Assembly: GCF_024323335.1 (NCBI RefSeq)
Contig: NC_066579.1
Location: 237,263,475 to 237,327,474 of the forward strand
Reading direction: 5' to 3'
Length of the DNA stretch: 64,000 nt
DNA from: Lathyrus oleraceus
Lineage: Eukaryota; Streptophyta; Magnoliopsida; Fabales; Fabaceae
Below are positions 47,048 to 57,699 of this stretch, piece after piece. Within the stretch, counting starts at the first letter, position 1; each line of letters starts with the position of its first letter. Made by a program: the position numbers and the translations under genes. The notes under the pieces are model-generated. The model saw only the letters and a program-made list of their open reading frames with translations. It had not been told where the DNA came from and searched no databases.

Positions 47048-47262
47048 GATGTAAGCCCAGCGATTGGCATTCCGTATCCTCTTGTTGTGTGCTTGGAGTC
47101 CGATGTAAGTCCAGCGATTGGCATTTGGTTTCCAGTGTGCGTGTGTTTGGTTCGGAGTCTGATGTAAGCCCAGCGATTGGTATTCGGTTTCCATGTTTGC
47201 CTGTTTGTGTGGAGTTTGACGTAAGCCCAACGATTGGCAGTCGATTTCCTGTGTTGTTTTGT
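47048..47262. repeat. Tandem repeat, 4 copies of 54-59 bp, in the 5' LTR of F
   Basis: Units start at 47048, 47102, 47161 and 47218, each with GAYGTAAGYCCARCGATTGG then a variable GT-rich part. The same array is at 63166-63380 in the 3' LTR. Confidence 0.88.
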
Positions 47263-47730
47263 CTAGCGTGCGTGAGCCGAGCTACGAGTGCTCTGATTCT
47301 TCTTTAGTCCAAGAAGATACGTATGCATAGGATGCGACATCCTAGCGAGCACGTTTTCCCCTAGTCCGAACTACGTCGACTCTGATGTCTATGCCTGATA
47401 GACTACGTAGGCCCAGGATGCGATATCCTGCCGAGTTTAGTTTCTTTTGTTTTCCTGTGTCTCTTTCAGCCAGTGTGTTTGTTTGTGAGCAGTATTTTAG
47501 CAACCATATTCCTTCCTTTTGTGCGTGGATCCCGTCGAGTACGACGGATGCGTAGGGGTGCTAATACCTTCCCTTCGCATAACCGACTCCCGATCCCATT
47601 CTCTTTGGTCGCGAGACCATGTCTTTTCCAGGTTTACTTCGAGCGTTTCCTTTCCCTCTTTTGGGATAAATAACGCACGGTGGCGGCTCTGTTGTTTCGT
47701 TTTCCCACCGGTTTTTCGTGTAATGCGACA

Positions 47731-48625
47731 GCTGGCGACTCTGCTGGGGACTAAGAGAAGTTGACCTCTTGCTGGTCCATCTTCCCTAAGCGAGTCTCTC
47801 CTAGCGCTCCCTAGGTTACGGTTTTGGTTGCTATTTGCTGTTAATTATTGCATTCATGATTATTATGTTGTATATAAGTGCATATCTGTTTGCATGCATC
47901 ATACTGTCATTGAGCTGTCTTCTGTACAGGTGGTTCCTCTGTTTGGGGTGGGTGTTCTGAGTGGGGCTAAAACCCAGGCCCGAGTATACACCTAGGATTA
48001 GTGTGGTCTCGTGTTTCCTCACTTGCTGTATCAACATGTTGTTGCGACGTGTCACCACAGCCGGACAAGGTTCATTTAAGAGAGTCCTTCCGTTTGGAGT
48101 TATTCCACTCAGGTTGGATGATCTCATCTGAGCTGTTGACTTCGGTGACCGTGCTTTCTCGGATCTTTGGTTTAGATGATCTTAAGAGAGCTGCAACGGC
48201 AAACCCGAAAGGGCAAACCCGTTGAGTATCTTTGCCCGATTGTCGAGACCATTGTCCGCCTTAGGATGACCTTGTTAGAATTCACCTGTGAAGGGAGGGT
48301 TTGATTCTTGCAAGCACAGTTTCTGCCAGTGATGCTGTGTTGATGGTTAAGTAGGATTTATGGATCTTTATTTTGAGACGCCGGAGGTTCGACCCTGGTT
48401 TTGATCAGAGGGTTCCGTTTATTTCGGATCCCTGGGCTGAATTTGAGGGTACTTGCTCAGATGTTGACTTGGGTTCAGATGACTTCGGGTTTCAGATGAA
48501 TTTGTGGTTCCAAGTTCAAGCCGAAGCTTCGATCCTGTGCCATATGATACTCGGCCGACCAGTCATGGCTCCATCATTTGCATCATAGCATGTTTATTTT
48601 CAAAAAAATAAAATAATAATAATGC
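47731..48625 (+). other. Element F leader; no ORF1
   Basis: The PBS is 47733-47750. The remaining leader is noncoding: the longest frame (48373-48588) has no similarity to ORF1 of A, C or D. A pyrimidine-rich run ending GTTCCTGTGTCAG (about 48715-48728, just inside the next open frame) resembles a splice acceptor. Confidence 0.7.
47733..47750 (+). other. Primer-binding site, element F
   Basis: TGGCGACTCTGCTGGGGA, two bases after the LTR. Identical to the PBS of C. From memory, the matching tRNA for Ogre is tRNA-Arg; not verified here. Confidence 0.88.
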
Positions 48626-51600
48626 ATGAAAAAAGTTAACCTGCATACACATCACGCACATCATACACATATCATTTTGCATGAAAGGTGTTCTCGTTCC
48701 CGACTTCTCACTCTGGTTCCTGTGTCAGGCAGGATAGCTGATCAGAGACCGCACCGGTATTCAACCAGACTCAATCAACAGAGAAGTATGGATCAGGTTC
48801 AGACTAAGTTGGCTGAGATGAGGGCGAACATGGCCCAGTTTATGACGATGATGCAAGGGGTTGCGCAAGGTCAGGAAGAGCTTCGAGCCCTGGTTCAGAG
48901 ACAAGAGACCGTGATTCAGACGTCCAACCGTGCTTCGCCTGTTGTTGCACCTGCTCATGAGAATGTCAATGTTGCTGCTCCCGCTAACGACTATGTCGTC
49001 GGGGATGAACTAAGGGGGATAAGGATTAATGGACAGCCTCTTGCTGCTGAGACTGTCAATGTCAGAGCTACCCGGGCTCCGGTTCGTCATCCAGCTCCTA
49101 TTGTCGACAGACAAGAGGACATGTTCACGCTGCTGAGTGAAGATGATGAGGTGGTCAGAGTTGAGGATAGGGATCGTAAGGTTGATGCCCTGGCTGAGAA
49201 GATTCGTGCGATGGAATGTCAAAACTCCCTTGGTTTCGATGTAACCAATATGGGGTTGGTTGAAGGGTTGAGGATCCCTTACAAGTTCAAAGCACCGTCT
49301 TTTGACAAGTACAACGGTACTTCTTGCCCTCGCACCCACGTGCAGGCTTATTATCGGAAAATCTCTGCGTATACCGATGATGAAAAGATGTGGATGTACT
49401 TTTTCCAAGATAGTCTATCTGGGGCTTCTTTGGACTGGTACATGGAATTGAAGAGAGATTCTATCCGATGTTGGAGGGATCTGGGTGAGGCCTTCTTGAG
49501 GCAATACAAACATAACATGGACATGGCGCCTAGCCAGACTCAGCTGCAGAGTCTATGTCAGAAGTCAGGTGAAAGCTTCAAGGAATACGCCCAGAGGTGG
49601 CGTGAATTGGCTGCGAGAGTTCAACCCCTTATGCTGGAAAGGGAGTTGACTGACATGTTCATTAGTACTCTTCAGGGTGTTTTCATGGACCGGATGGGAA
49701 GCTGCCCATTTGGTAGTTTTTCCGATGTGGTCATATGCGGAGAGAGGACTGAGAGCTTGATCAAGGCTGCTAAGATCCAAGATGCTGGTTCCTCTTCTTC
49801 TAAGAAACCTTTTGCTGGGGCACCTTGCTGAAGAGAGGGTGAAACTAATGATGTTCAACACTGCAAGAATCAGAACAGAAATCAGTACCGTCAGGTGGCT
49901 GTAGTGACCATTCCTGCACCTCAACAACGTCAACCTCCGCAACAACAGAGGGTTCAACAACAGATGCCACAACAACAACAACAACAGCAACGCCCGTATC
50001 AGCCAAGGAAGAGGATGCCTGATAGACGTTTTGATCCCTTACCAATGACCTACGCTGAGTTACTACCTGAGTTGCTCAGACTAGGGTTTGTTGAGTTGAG
50101 GACTATGGCGCCATTGACAAAAATACCACCTGGGTATGATGCCAATGTGCGTTGCGACTTTCATTCTGGTGCACCGGGACACCATATAGAGAACTGCAGG
50201 GCTTTTCACCATAAGGTCCAGGACCTGATTGATGCCAAGACTATCAATTTCGCTCCTGTACCAAATGTTGTGAATAATCCTATGCCTGCGCATGGTGCTC
50301 ACCGGGTGAATAGCATTGAAGGGGCTGAAACTGAAGATCTGATTGTTAGAGTTGAAGATGTTCAGACTTCTCTGCTTGTTGTAAAGGGCCGTTTGCTGAA
50401 TGGGGGTGTCTACCCGGGCTATGATGAGGATTGTTTGGGCTGTGCAGAATCCGATAATGGGTGTGATCAATTGCGGGCTGGTATTCAGAGTTTGATAGAC
50501 GCTGTTTGCAGTTTGTCCGGGCTAATAATAGAGATCGTGGGGCAGTGTCAACTGTCACTATCTTCTTCAAACCGTTTGAAGGACGTGGGCAAAGAGTTGT
50601 TAGTGTGCCTACAACCAATGGTAGTCCAGTTACCATCTCTGCACCAGTAACTGCCAGTAACCCAACAACTATCGTCGCTCCAGTCAGAAGGGCTGTTGAT
50701 AGCCGGGCTGTTCACTGGAAATACGACAACTCCTACCATAGCAACAGAAGGGCTGAGAATCGGGTCAAGCCATCGAATCAAGCGCCTGTGACAATCAGTG
50801 CACCAATCAAAACTCCTGTGGTTGTGAGTCCCGTTGTGGACAATGTTGGTGGTCCAGGAGGCTTTACTCGCAGTGGACGATTGTTTGCTCCTCAACCGTT
50901 GAGGGATGCCAATGCTGAGGCTTCGGCTAAGTCGAAGGGAAAACAGACTGTGGTTGACGAAGAACCGGCTCAGAAGAATGTGCCTGAGGGTTCGTTCGAA
51001 AAGGACGTGGAGGAGTTCATGAGAATCATTAAGAAGAGTGACTACAAGATTGTAGATCAACTCAACCAAACTCCGTCTAAAATTTCATTTCTCTCTTTGC
51101 TGCTGTGCTCTGAGGCACATCGTAACGCCTTGCTGAAGATGTTGAATATGGCGTATGTACCTCAAGAGATTTCCGTCAACCAACTGGAGGGAGTAATTGC
51201 CAACGTGAGCACCAGGCATGGTTTGGGGTTCACTGACCTAGACTTGACGCCTGAGGGACGTAATCATAATAAGGCCTTGCATATCACCATGGAATGCAAG
51301 GGTGCCGTTTTGTCTCATGTGTTGGTAGACACAGGCTCGTCGCTGAATGTCCTGCCCAAGCAAATTCTGAAGAAGATATCTGTTGAAGGGGTTGTGCTTA
51401 CTCCTAGTGACCTGATTGTTCGTGCATTCGACGGATCCAAACATTCTGTTTTTGGAGAAGTCACTTTGCCTGTGAAGATAGGTCCAGAGGTGTTTGACAT
51501 CATCTTCTATGTCATGGACATTCAGCCCGCCTATAGTTGTTTGTTGGGACGTCCGTGGATCCATGCAGCAGGGGCAGTCTCGTCGACTCTCCATCAGAAG

Positions 51601-52101
51601 CTCAAGTATGTCTGGAACGGTCAGATTGTGACCGTGTGTGGCGAAGAAGATATCCTGGTGAGTCACCTATCCTCGTTCAAGTATGTAGAGGTGGATGGCG
51701 AAATCCATGAAACCTTATGCCAGGCATTCGAGACTGTTGCTCTCGAGAGGGTGGCGTTTGCTGATCAAAGAAAGCCAGGTGCTTCGATTGCGTCTTACAA
51801 GCAGACTAAGGAGGTTGTTGACTCTGGTAGAGCTGAAGGCTGGGGCAAGATGGTGGATTTGCCTGTCAAAGAGGATAAGTTTGGTATTGGCTATCAACCT
51901 TTGCAAGAGGAGCAGGGTGTGCGAGCAAGTACCTTTACCAGCGCTGGGCTGATGAATCACGGTGCCGTCTTTGCAGCCGATGTTGAAGATGGTGACAGTG
52001 ATTATGATCTCGACGATTGGGTCCGCCCGCGAGCGCCAGGGGAGATTATCAGCAATTGGACAGCAGAGGATATAGTCCATGTTACTCTTCAAACAAAGTA
52101 A
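48626..52101 (+). pseudogene. gag-pro: Element F gag-pro (one stop, one frameshift)
   Basis: The open frame begins at 48626; the ATG near 48788 (MDQVQTKLAEMRANMAQFM) is the likelier start. The Gag core has YKFKAPSFDKYNG, YFFQDSLSGASLDWYMEL, LRQYKHNMDMAPSQTQL and ESFKEYAQRWRELAARV. TGA at 49829-49831 then interrupts. The frame goes on through a Gln-rich stretch (49915-50000) and the CDFHSGAPGHHIENC knuckle (50153-50197). A frameshift near 50503 moves to the frame of 50506-52101. The protease has VLVDTGSSLNVLPKQ with D-T-G at 51328-51336, then QPAYSCLLGRPWIHAAG. The frame ends WTAEDIVHVTLQTK with TAA at 52099-52101 overlapping the intron donor. Gag builds the particle; protease matures it. Confidence 0.92.
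50153..50197 (+). other. Gag zinc-knuckle-like motif, element F
   Basis: CDFHSGAPGHHIENC, uninterrupted. Spacing is C-x2-H-x5-H-x4-C, the same as in A and C. Confidence 0.65.
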
Positions 52102-52340
52102 TTTTCTTTTGTTTTTTCATTCTGCACAAAACCCTACGTTCTGCCCAAGACGTAGTGGTTCATTGTAGGGCCACATCATGTTTTACAATTTTTATCATTA
52201 ATAAAGGACGTTTTGCAAATAATTTTGTGATCCCTGTCTTTCTATTTTTGTTTTCATTTTTCAAAAAATAAAAATGACAATGTTTTTGTTTTTGTGACTT
52301 TATTGAACTCTTTTTCTAAAACAAAGCATTAAACATGCAG
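52098..52340 (+). other. Element F pro/RT intron (243 bp)
   Basis: Donor GTAATTTTC at 52098, acceptor AAACATGCAG ending 52340. The length divides by three, and both flanking frames are the same, so removal would fuse gag-pro to pol in frame and delete the TAA at 52099-52101. AT-rich interior. Partial splicing of such an intron is established for pea Ogre; the exact sites here are inference. Confidence 0.8.
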
Positions 52341-55300
52341 AAGTTATCTTATGGCATCTACTATGAACAGTTCTGTTATGGCTCAGTATGATTTCGACAA
52401 TCCCATCTACCAAGCTGAAGAAGAGAGTGAGGAAGACTGTGAACTCCCGAAAGAATTGGTCAGATTGTTGAAGCAGGAGGAAAGGGTCATCCAACCTCAT
52501 CAGGAGGAGTTGGAGATTGTGAATCTTGGTACTGAGGACGCCAGAAGAGATATTAAGATCGGGGCTGCTTTGAAGTCAGAGGTCAAGAGCAGGTTGATCG
52601 AGATGCTGAGAGAGTATGTTGAGATATTCGCCTGGTCTTATCAAGATATGCCTGGGCTGGATACTGATATTGTGGTACATAGACTACCTCTCAGAGAAGA
52701 TTGTCCTTCGGTCAAGCAGAAGCTTCGTAGAACGAGTCCTGATATGGCAGTGAAGATCAAGGAAGAGGTTCAGAAGTAGTTCGATGCTGGTTTCTTGTCA
52801 GTGACGACGTATCCACTGTGGGTAGCCAACATCGTTCCCGTGCCGAAGAAGGATGGCAAAGTCAGAATGTGTGTCGATTATCGGGATCTGAATAGAGCGA
52901 GTCCGAAAGATGATTTCCCATTACCTCACATTGATGTGTTGGTTGATAATACGGCTCAATCCTCGGTATTCTCTTTCATGGATGGTTTCTCTGGGTATAA
53001 TCAGATTAAGATGGCGCCAGAGGACATGGAAAAGACGACATTCATTACACCTTGGGGCACGTTTTGCTATAAGGTGATGCCATTTGGGCTGAAGAATGCC
53101 GGTGCTACCTATCAGAGGGCTATGACGACTCTCTTTCATGACATGATGCACAAGGAAATTGAAGTGTACGTGGATGATATAATTGCGAAGTCGCAGACAG
53201 AAGAGGAGTACCTGGTTAATTTGCAGAAGTTGTTTGACAGGTTGAGAAAGTTCAAACAGAGGCTGAATCCAAACAAGTGTACGTTTGGTGTGAGATCTGA
53301 GAAGCTGTTAGGCTTCATTGTCAGTGAGAAAGGGATTGAGGTTGATCCAGCAAAAGTCAAAGCTATTCAAGAAATGCCTGAACCGAAAACAGAGAAGCAG
53401 GTTCGTGGGTTTTTAGGGAGATTGAACTACATTGCCAGGTTTGTATCTCACCTAACTGCCACGTGTGAACCAATATTCAAATTGCTAAGAAAGAATCAAG
53501 CAATCAGGTGGAATGATGACTGTCAGAAAGCTTTTGACAAGATAAAAGAGTATTTACAGAAACCTCCAATCCTGATTCCTCCAGTTCCTGGGAGACCGCT
53601 GATAATGTACCTTTCAGTGACTGAGAACTCGATGGGGTGTGTATTGGGACAGCATGACGAGTCTGGTCGAAAAGAGCATGCCATATACTACCTTAGCAAA
53701 AAGTTTACCGACTGTGAAATCAAATATTCACAGCTTGAGAAAACTTGTTGTGCTTTGGCCTGGGCTGCTCGCCGACTGAGGCAGTATATGTTGAACCATA
53801 CTACCTTATTGATTTCTAAGATGGATCCAGTGAAGTACATCTTTGAGAAGCCGGCTCTCACCGGACGTGTTGCCCATTGGCAGATGATCTTAACAGAATA
53901 TGATATCCAGTACACGTTTCAGAAGGCTATCAAGGGTAGTATTTTGTCAGACTATCTCGCCGAACAACCGATTGATGACTATCAGCCTATGATGTTTGAA
54001 TTCCCTGATGAAGACATCATGTATCTTAAGATGAAAGATTGCGAAGATCCTCTTGTCGAGGAAGGACCGGATCCTAATGACAAGTGGACATTGATGTTTG
54101 ATGGGGCTGTGAATGTAAATGGTAACGGTGTTGGTGCAGTGCTGATCAATCCTAAAGGTGCTCATATGCCCTTTGCTACTAGATTGACTTTTGATGTCAC
54201 CAACAATGAAGCTGAGTATGAGGCTTGTATCATGGGGATAGAAGAAGCCATTGATCTGAGGATCAAAACGCTCGATATCTTTGGAGATTCCGCTCTAGTG
54301 ATTAACCAGGTCAATGGAGATTGGAATACGAACCAGCCGCATTTGATTCCCTATAGAGATTACACCAGAAGAATACTGACGTTCTTCAAGAAGGTGAGGT
54401 TGTATCATGTCCCTCGGGATGAGAATCAGATGGCTGATGCCTTGGCTACTTTATCCTCCATGGTCAAAGTTCATTGGTGGAATCATGTGCCACATGTTGC
54501 GGTGAATCGACTCGAGAGGCCTGCGTATGTGTTTGCAGCCGAGTCCGTTGTGATTGATGAGAAGCCGTGGTATTATGATATCAAGAACTTCCTCAAGAGC
54601 CAGGAGTATCCTGAAGGTGCGTCGAAGAATGACAAGAAAACCCTAAGAAGGCTAGCTGGAAGCTTTTACCTGAATCAGGATGATGTGTTGTACAAGAGAA
54701 ACTTTGACATGGTCTTGCTCAGATGTGTGGATAGACATGAAGCAGACATGTTGATGCAGGAAGTGCATGAGGGTTCGTTTGGTACCCATGCTGGTGGTCA
54801 TGCAATGTCGAAGAAATTGTTGAGAGCCGGTTATTACTGGATGACTATGGAATCCGACTGTTTCAAGTACGCTCGGAAGTGCCATAAGTGTCAAATTTAT
54901 GCTGATAAGGTGCATGTACCACCAAGCCCTCTGAATGTCATGAACTCGCCTTGGCCGTTTGCCATGTGGGGCATTGATATGATCGGGAAGATTGAGCCTA
55001 CTGCTTCGAATGGACATCGCTTCATCTTGGTTGCGATCGACTACTTCACCAAGTGGGTGGAAGCAACTTCCTATGCTAATGTTACCAAACAAGTGGTTGC
55101 CCGGTTCATAAAGAAAGAAATCATCTGTCGTTATGGGGTTCCTGGGAGAATCATCACTGATAATGGTTCGAATCTCAATAACAAGATGATGAAAGAGCTT
55201 TGTAGAGATTTCAAGATTGAACATCACAATTCTTCCCCTTACAGACCGAAGATGAATGGTGCTGTAGAGGCGGCAAACAAGAATATCAAGAAGATTGTGC

Positions 55301-55818
55301 AGAAGATGGTCGTGACGTACAAGGATTGGCATGAGATGCTGCCTTTCGCTTTGCATGGGTACCGTACCTCAGTACGTACGTTGACCGGGGCAACCCCGTA
55401 CTCCCTCGTGTATGGTATGGAGGCAGTCCTACCTGTTGAAGTGGAGATTCCTTCTCTGAGGGTTTTGTTAGATGTTAAGCTGGACGAAGCCGAGTGGATT
55501 CGAACAAGGTTTAATGAGTTGAGCCTTATCGAAGAGAGGCGGCTAGCAGCTGTGTGCCATGGACAGTTATATCAGAGAAGGATGAAGCGAGCCTTTGATC
55601 AGAAAGTGCATCCTCGAAGCTATCAGACTGGTGATCTAGTTTTGAAGAGGATCCTTCCTCCCGGTACAGATAACAGGGGCAAGTGGACCCCTAATTATGA
55701 AGGTCCATATGTTGTGAAGAAGGTTTTCTCCGGTGGAGCCTTGATGCTTACAACTATGGATGGTGAAGATTTCCCGTCCCCTGTTAACTTAGATGTAGTC
55801 AAAAAATACTTCGCATAA
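52341..55818 (+). pseudogene. pol: Element F pol: RT, RNase H, archaeal-type RNase H, integrase (one stop)
   Basis: Intact but for TAG at 52777-52779, so the 1007-codon frame from 52795 is the main part. The N-terminus has DNPIYQAEEESEEDCELP. Positions below count from 52795. RT at about residues 1-170: VRMCVDYRDLNRASPKDDFP, KVMPFGLKNAGATYQ and YVDD at 125-128. First RNase H from about 271: YLSVTENSMGCVLGQHD, HAIYYLSKKF. Second RNase H 426-558: WTLMFDGAVNVNGNGVGAV, NNEAEYEACIMGIEEAIDL, GDSALVINQV, ADALATLSSM. Integrase: zinc region from H658 to C696 and C699; catalytic D728, D789, E825 with 35 residues between the last two. The C-terminus has WTPNYEGPYVV; no chromodomain. Two RNase H domains are the mark of the Tat lineage. 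Confidence 0.95.
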
Positions 55819-56594
55819 ATTGACCCGATGGACAAAAAGAATAAAAGAGTCCAGGCAAAAAAAGGGCATCCCGGTGAACCAAGAAACAGAAAGAAAAGGT
55901 TCGGGCAAAAATTAGGGATAAATGAAAAGAATTTGTACACCCGGTAAGTCGAAAACCCGCAAGGGCGGCTTAGGCAAAAATGGGTATCCTGGTGGATTGA
56001 AAACCCGAAAGGGCGATCCAGGCAAAAGAGGGATTAAAGCAAAAACTACAGTCCGAGTTATCTGTACTTCATCGTGCTTTGTCGTCTGCCATCTCGAAAG
56101 ATGTGTTCGGTCCAGTCATTCTTCTCAGAAAGCAAGAAGTTGGGAGGAAAGCTGATGATCTGTGAGTGATAACAGAATTGGGAAATAGTGGATGCCGTGT
56201 TCACATTGCCATTAGGATAGATTTTTCCTTTTGTGCGCAATTACCTCTTTCTAGGAATTGCTTCCCGATGTATTCGCCTTTTCAGGCCCATTTTCCAATC
56301 AATAAAAGTCGTTATTCAGATAAATAGCTCTCCTGTTTTATTTTACCGTTTTGTTTGCAAAAACGTCCGAATTTTTTGATAAACATTGCATATAAAAACA
56401 TGAAGGCTAAACAATAACTTGCAGAAAGATAAAACATTTGAAAATCATTTTGAATGTTGAGGACACTTGAGCGTATCTTGTCCATGTTTCCCCTGGGGGA
56501 ATTTTGTTGTGCTGTTTTGCAGGTTGTCATCTGTAAGGATGTTTCCACAACAGATATTTCCCAAGCAAGTACGAGAGCTTTCAGAGCTATTCTC

Positions 56595-57380
56595 CCCTGC
56601 AGGGACGCCTTTGGATGGTGCCTTTTATTCCTAGCAGGCCTGTTTGCCCGTTTCCCCCAGCTAAGTCCCCACTAAGCTGGAAGGATGTTGTATCCCCAGC
56701 GGAGGTGTCGGTTGGAATGGTGTTATTCCCCAGCAGTCGGGTTTGAAGTACTGTTACCCCCAGCGTGATCGTGAACGCTCATCCCCAGCAGGATTGTGGA
56801 TGTCTTTCCCCAGCAGGGTCGTGGATGCTTTTTCCCCAGCACAGAGTCTGGTATGTTATCCCCAACAGAGCTGCTCTCCATAGCAGATCTCCTGAGCGGA
56901 AGTTTGTGTTGATAATTTTCCTCAGCAAGTTCCCCGAGTGGAGCGGGTTCAAAGAAATTTATCTCCAGCAGAGTTTATCCTACCTGTGGATTGGATGAGT
57001 TTTCCGTAGCGGAATGGTATCTGCATCCCCAAGCTGAGTTTATCCTACTTGTGGATTGGTTGGGTCGTCCCCAGTGAAGTCGCCTTATGGTTCCCCTAGT
57101 GGAGTCGTATTGATGGTTCCTCAGCGCAGTCGCCTTGTTTATTCCCCAGCGGAGTAGCATTTATTTCCCAAAGCAGAGTTTCCTACTTGTTGGCAATTCT
57201 CCCCAGCAAGTTGTGTTGATTGTTTCCCCAAGCGGAGTCCCCGAGTGGATTAGGTCCTGTGAAGGATATCCCCAGCGGAGTCTATCCTTTCCCCAGCAGC
57301 AGTGCTATTCTCCAGCATGAGTGAGAAGTCGGTGCTCTCCCCGCAGAGTCTCCCCACAGAGTTGGAGTATCTGATCTTTT
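56595..57380. repeat. Field of short CCCCAGCRGAGT repeats
   Basis: More than twenty imperfect copies of a CCCCAGC(A/G)GAGT(C) motif, about 25-50 bp apart (for example near 56758, 56785, 56810, 57145, 57200, 57270), separated by non-repeated words. Not a regular tandem array. Confidence 0.75.
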
Positions 57381-57699
57381 GGCTCCCCGGCGGAGTTCAT
57401 CATTTTGCATGTAGTGATTATTGCATCCTCAAAAATCGCGTAGCATTTCCATTCAGTATGGAGCATTACGCCATAGAAAAATTCAAACATATGCGTTCAT
57501 GTGTTAACCATCAGATCATATCCCCGGCAGAGGCGGATCATTGTTCAACATCTGTACAACACGTTTGCTACAGTTGCTCCTGACAGCATTCAGGATTGAT
57601 ATTCCCCCAGGAGGTTTATTTCCTCATCCGTGTGCGAACGGAAAGCTTTTTTCTCCCCAGTGCAAGTGTTTAGCCTTGCCTCGACATATGTGGATGTCG

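Larger units (their letters stand above)
42882..47730 (+). mobile_element. 5' LTR of element F (4849 bp)
   Basis: It starts TGTAGCACCTCAAATTTGCA and ends AATGCGACA, two bases before the PBS. It contains a TATA box (43907), a tandem repeat with CCAGCGATTGG (47048-47262) and, in U5, the PBS-like TGGCGGCTCTG (47681-47691). Small ORFs inside are mostly also present in the 3' LTR simply because the LTRs are near-identical; none resembles a known protein. Confidence 0.95.

Noticed and set aside
50548..51069. 173-codon minus-strand frame opposite the F gag-pro
   Set aside because: Shadow of the real plus-strand frame.
54652..55356. 234-codon minus-strand frame opposite the F integrase
   Set aside because: Shadow of pol, which has unmistakable integrase motifs on the plus strand.
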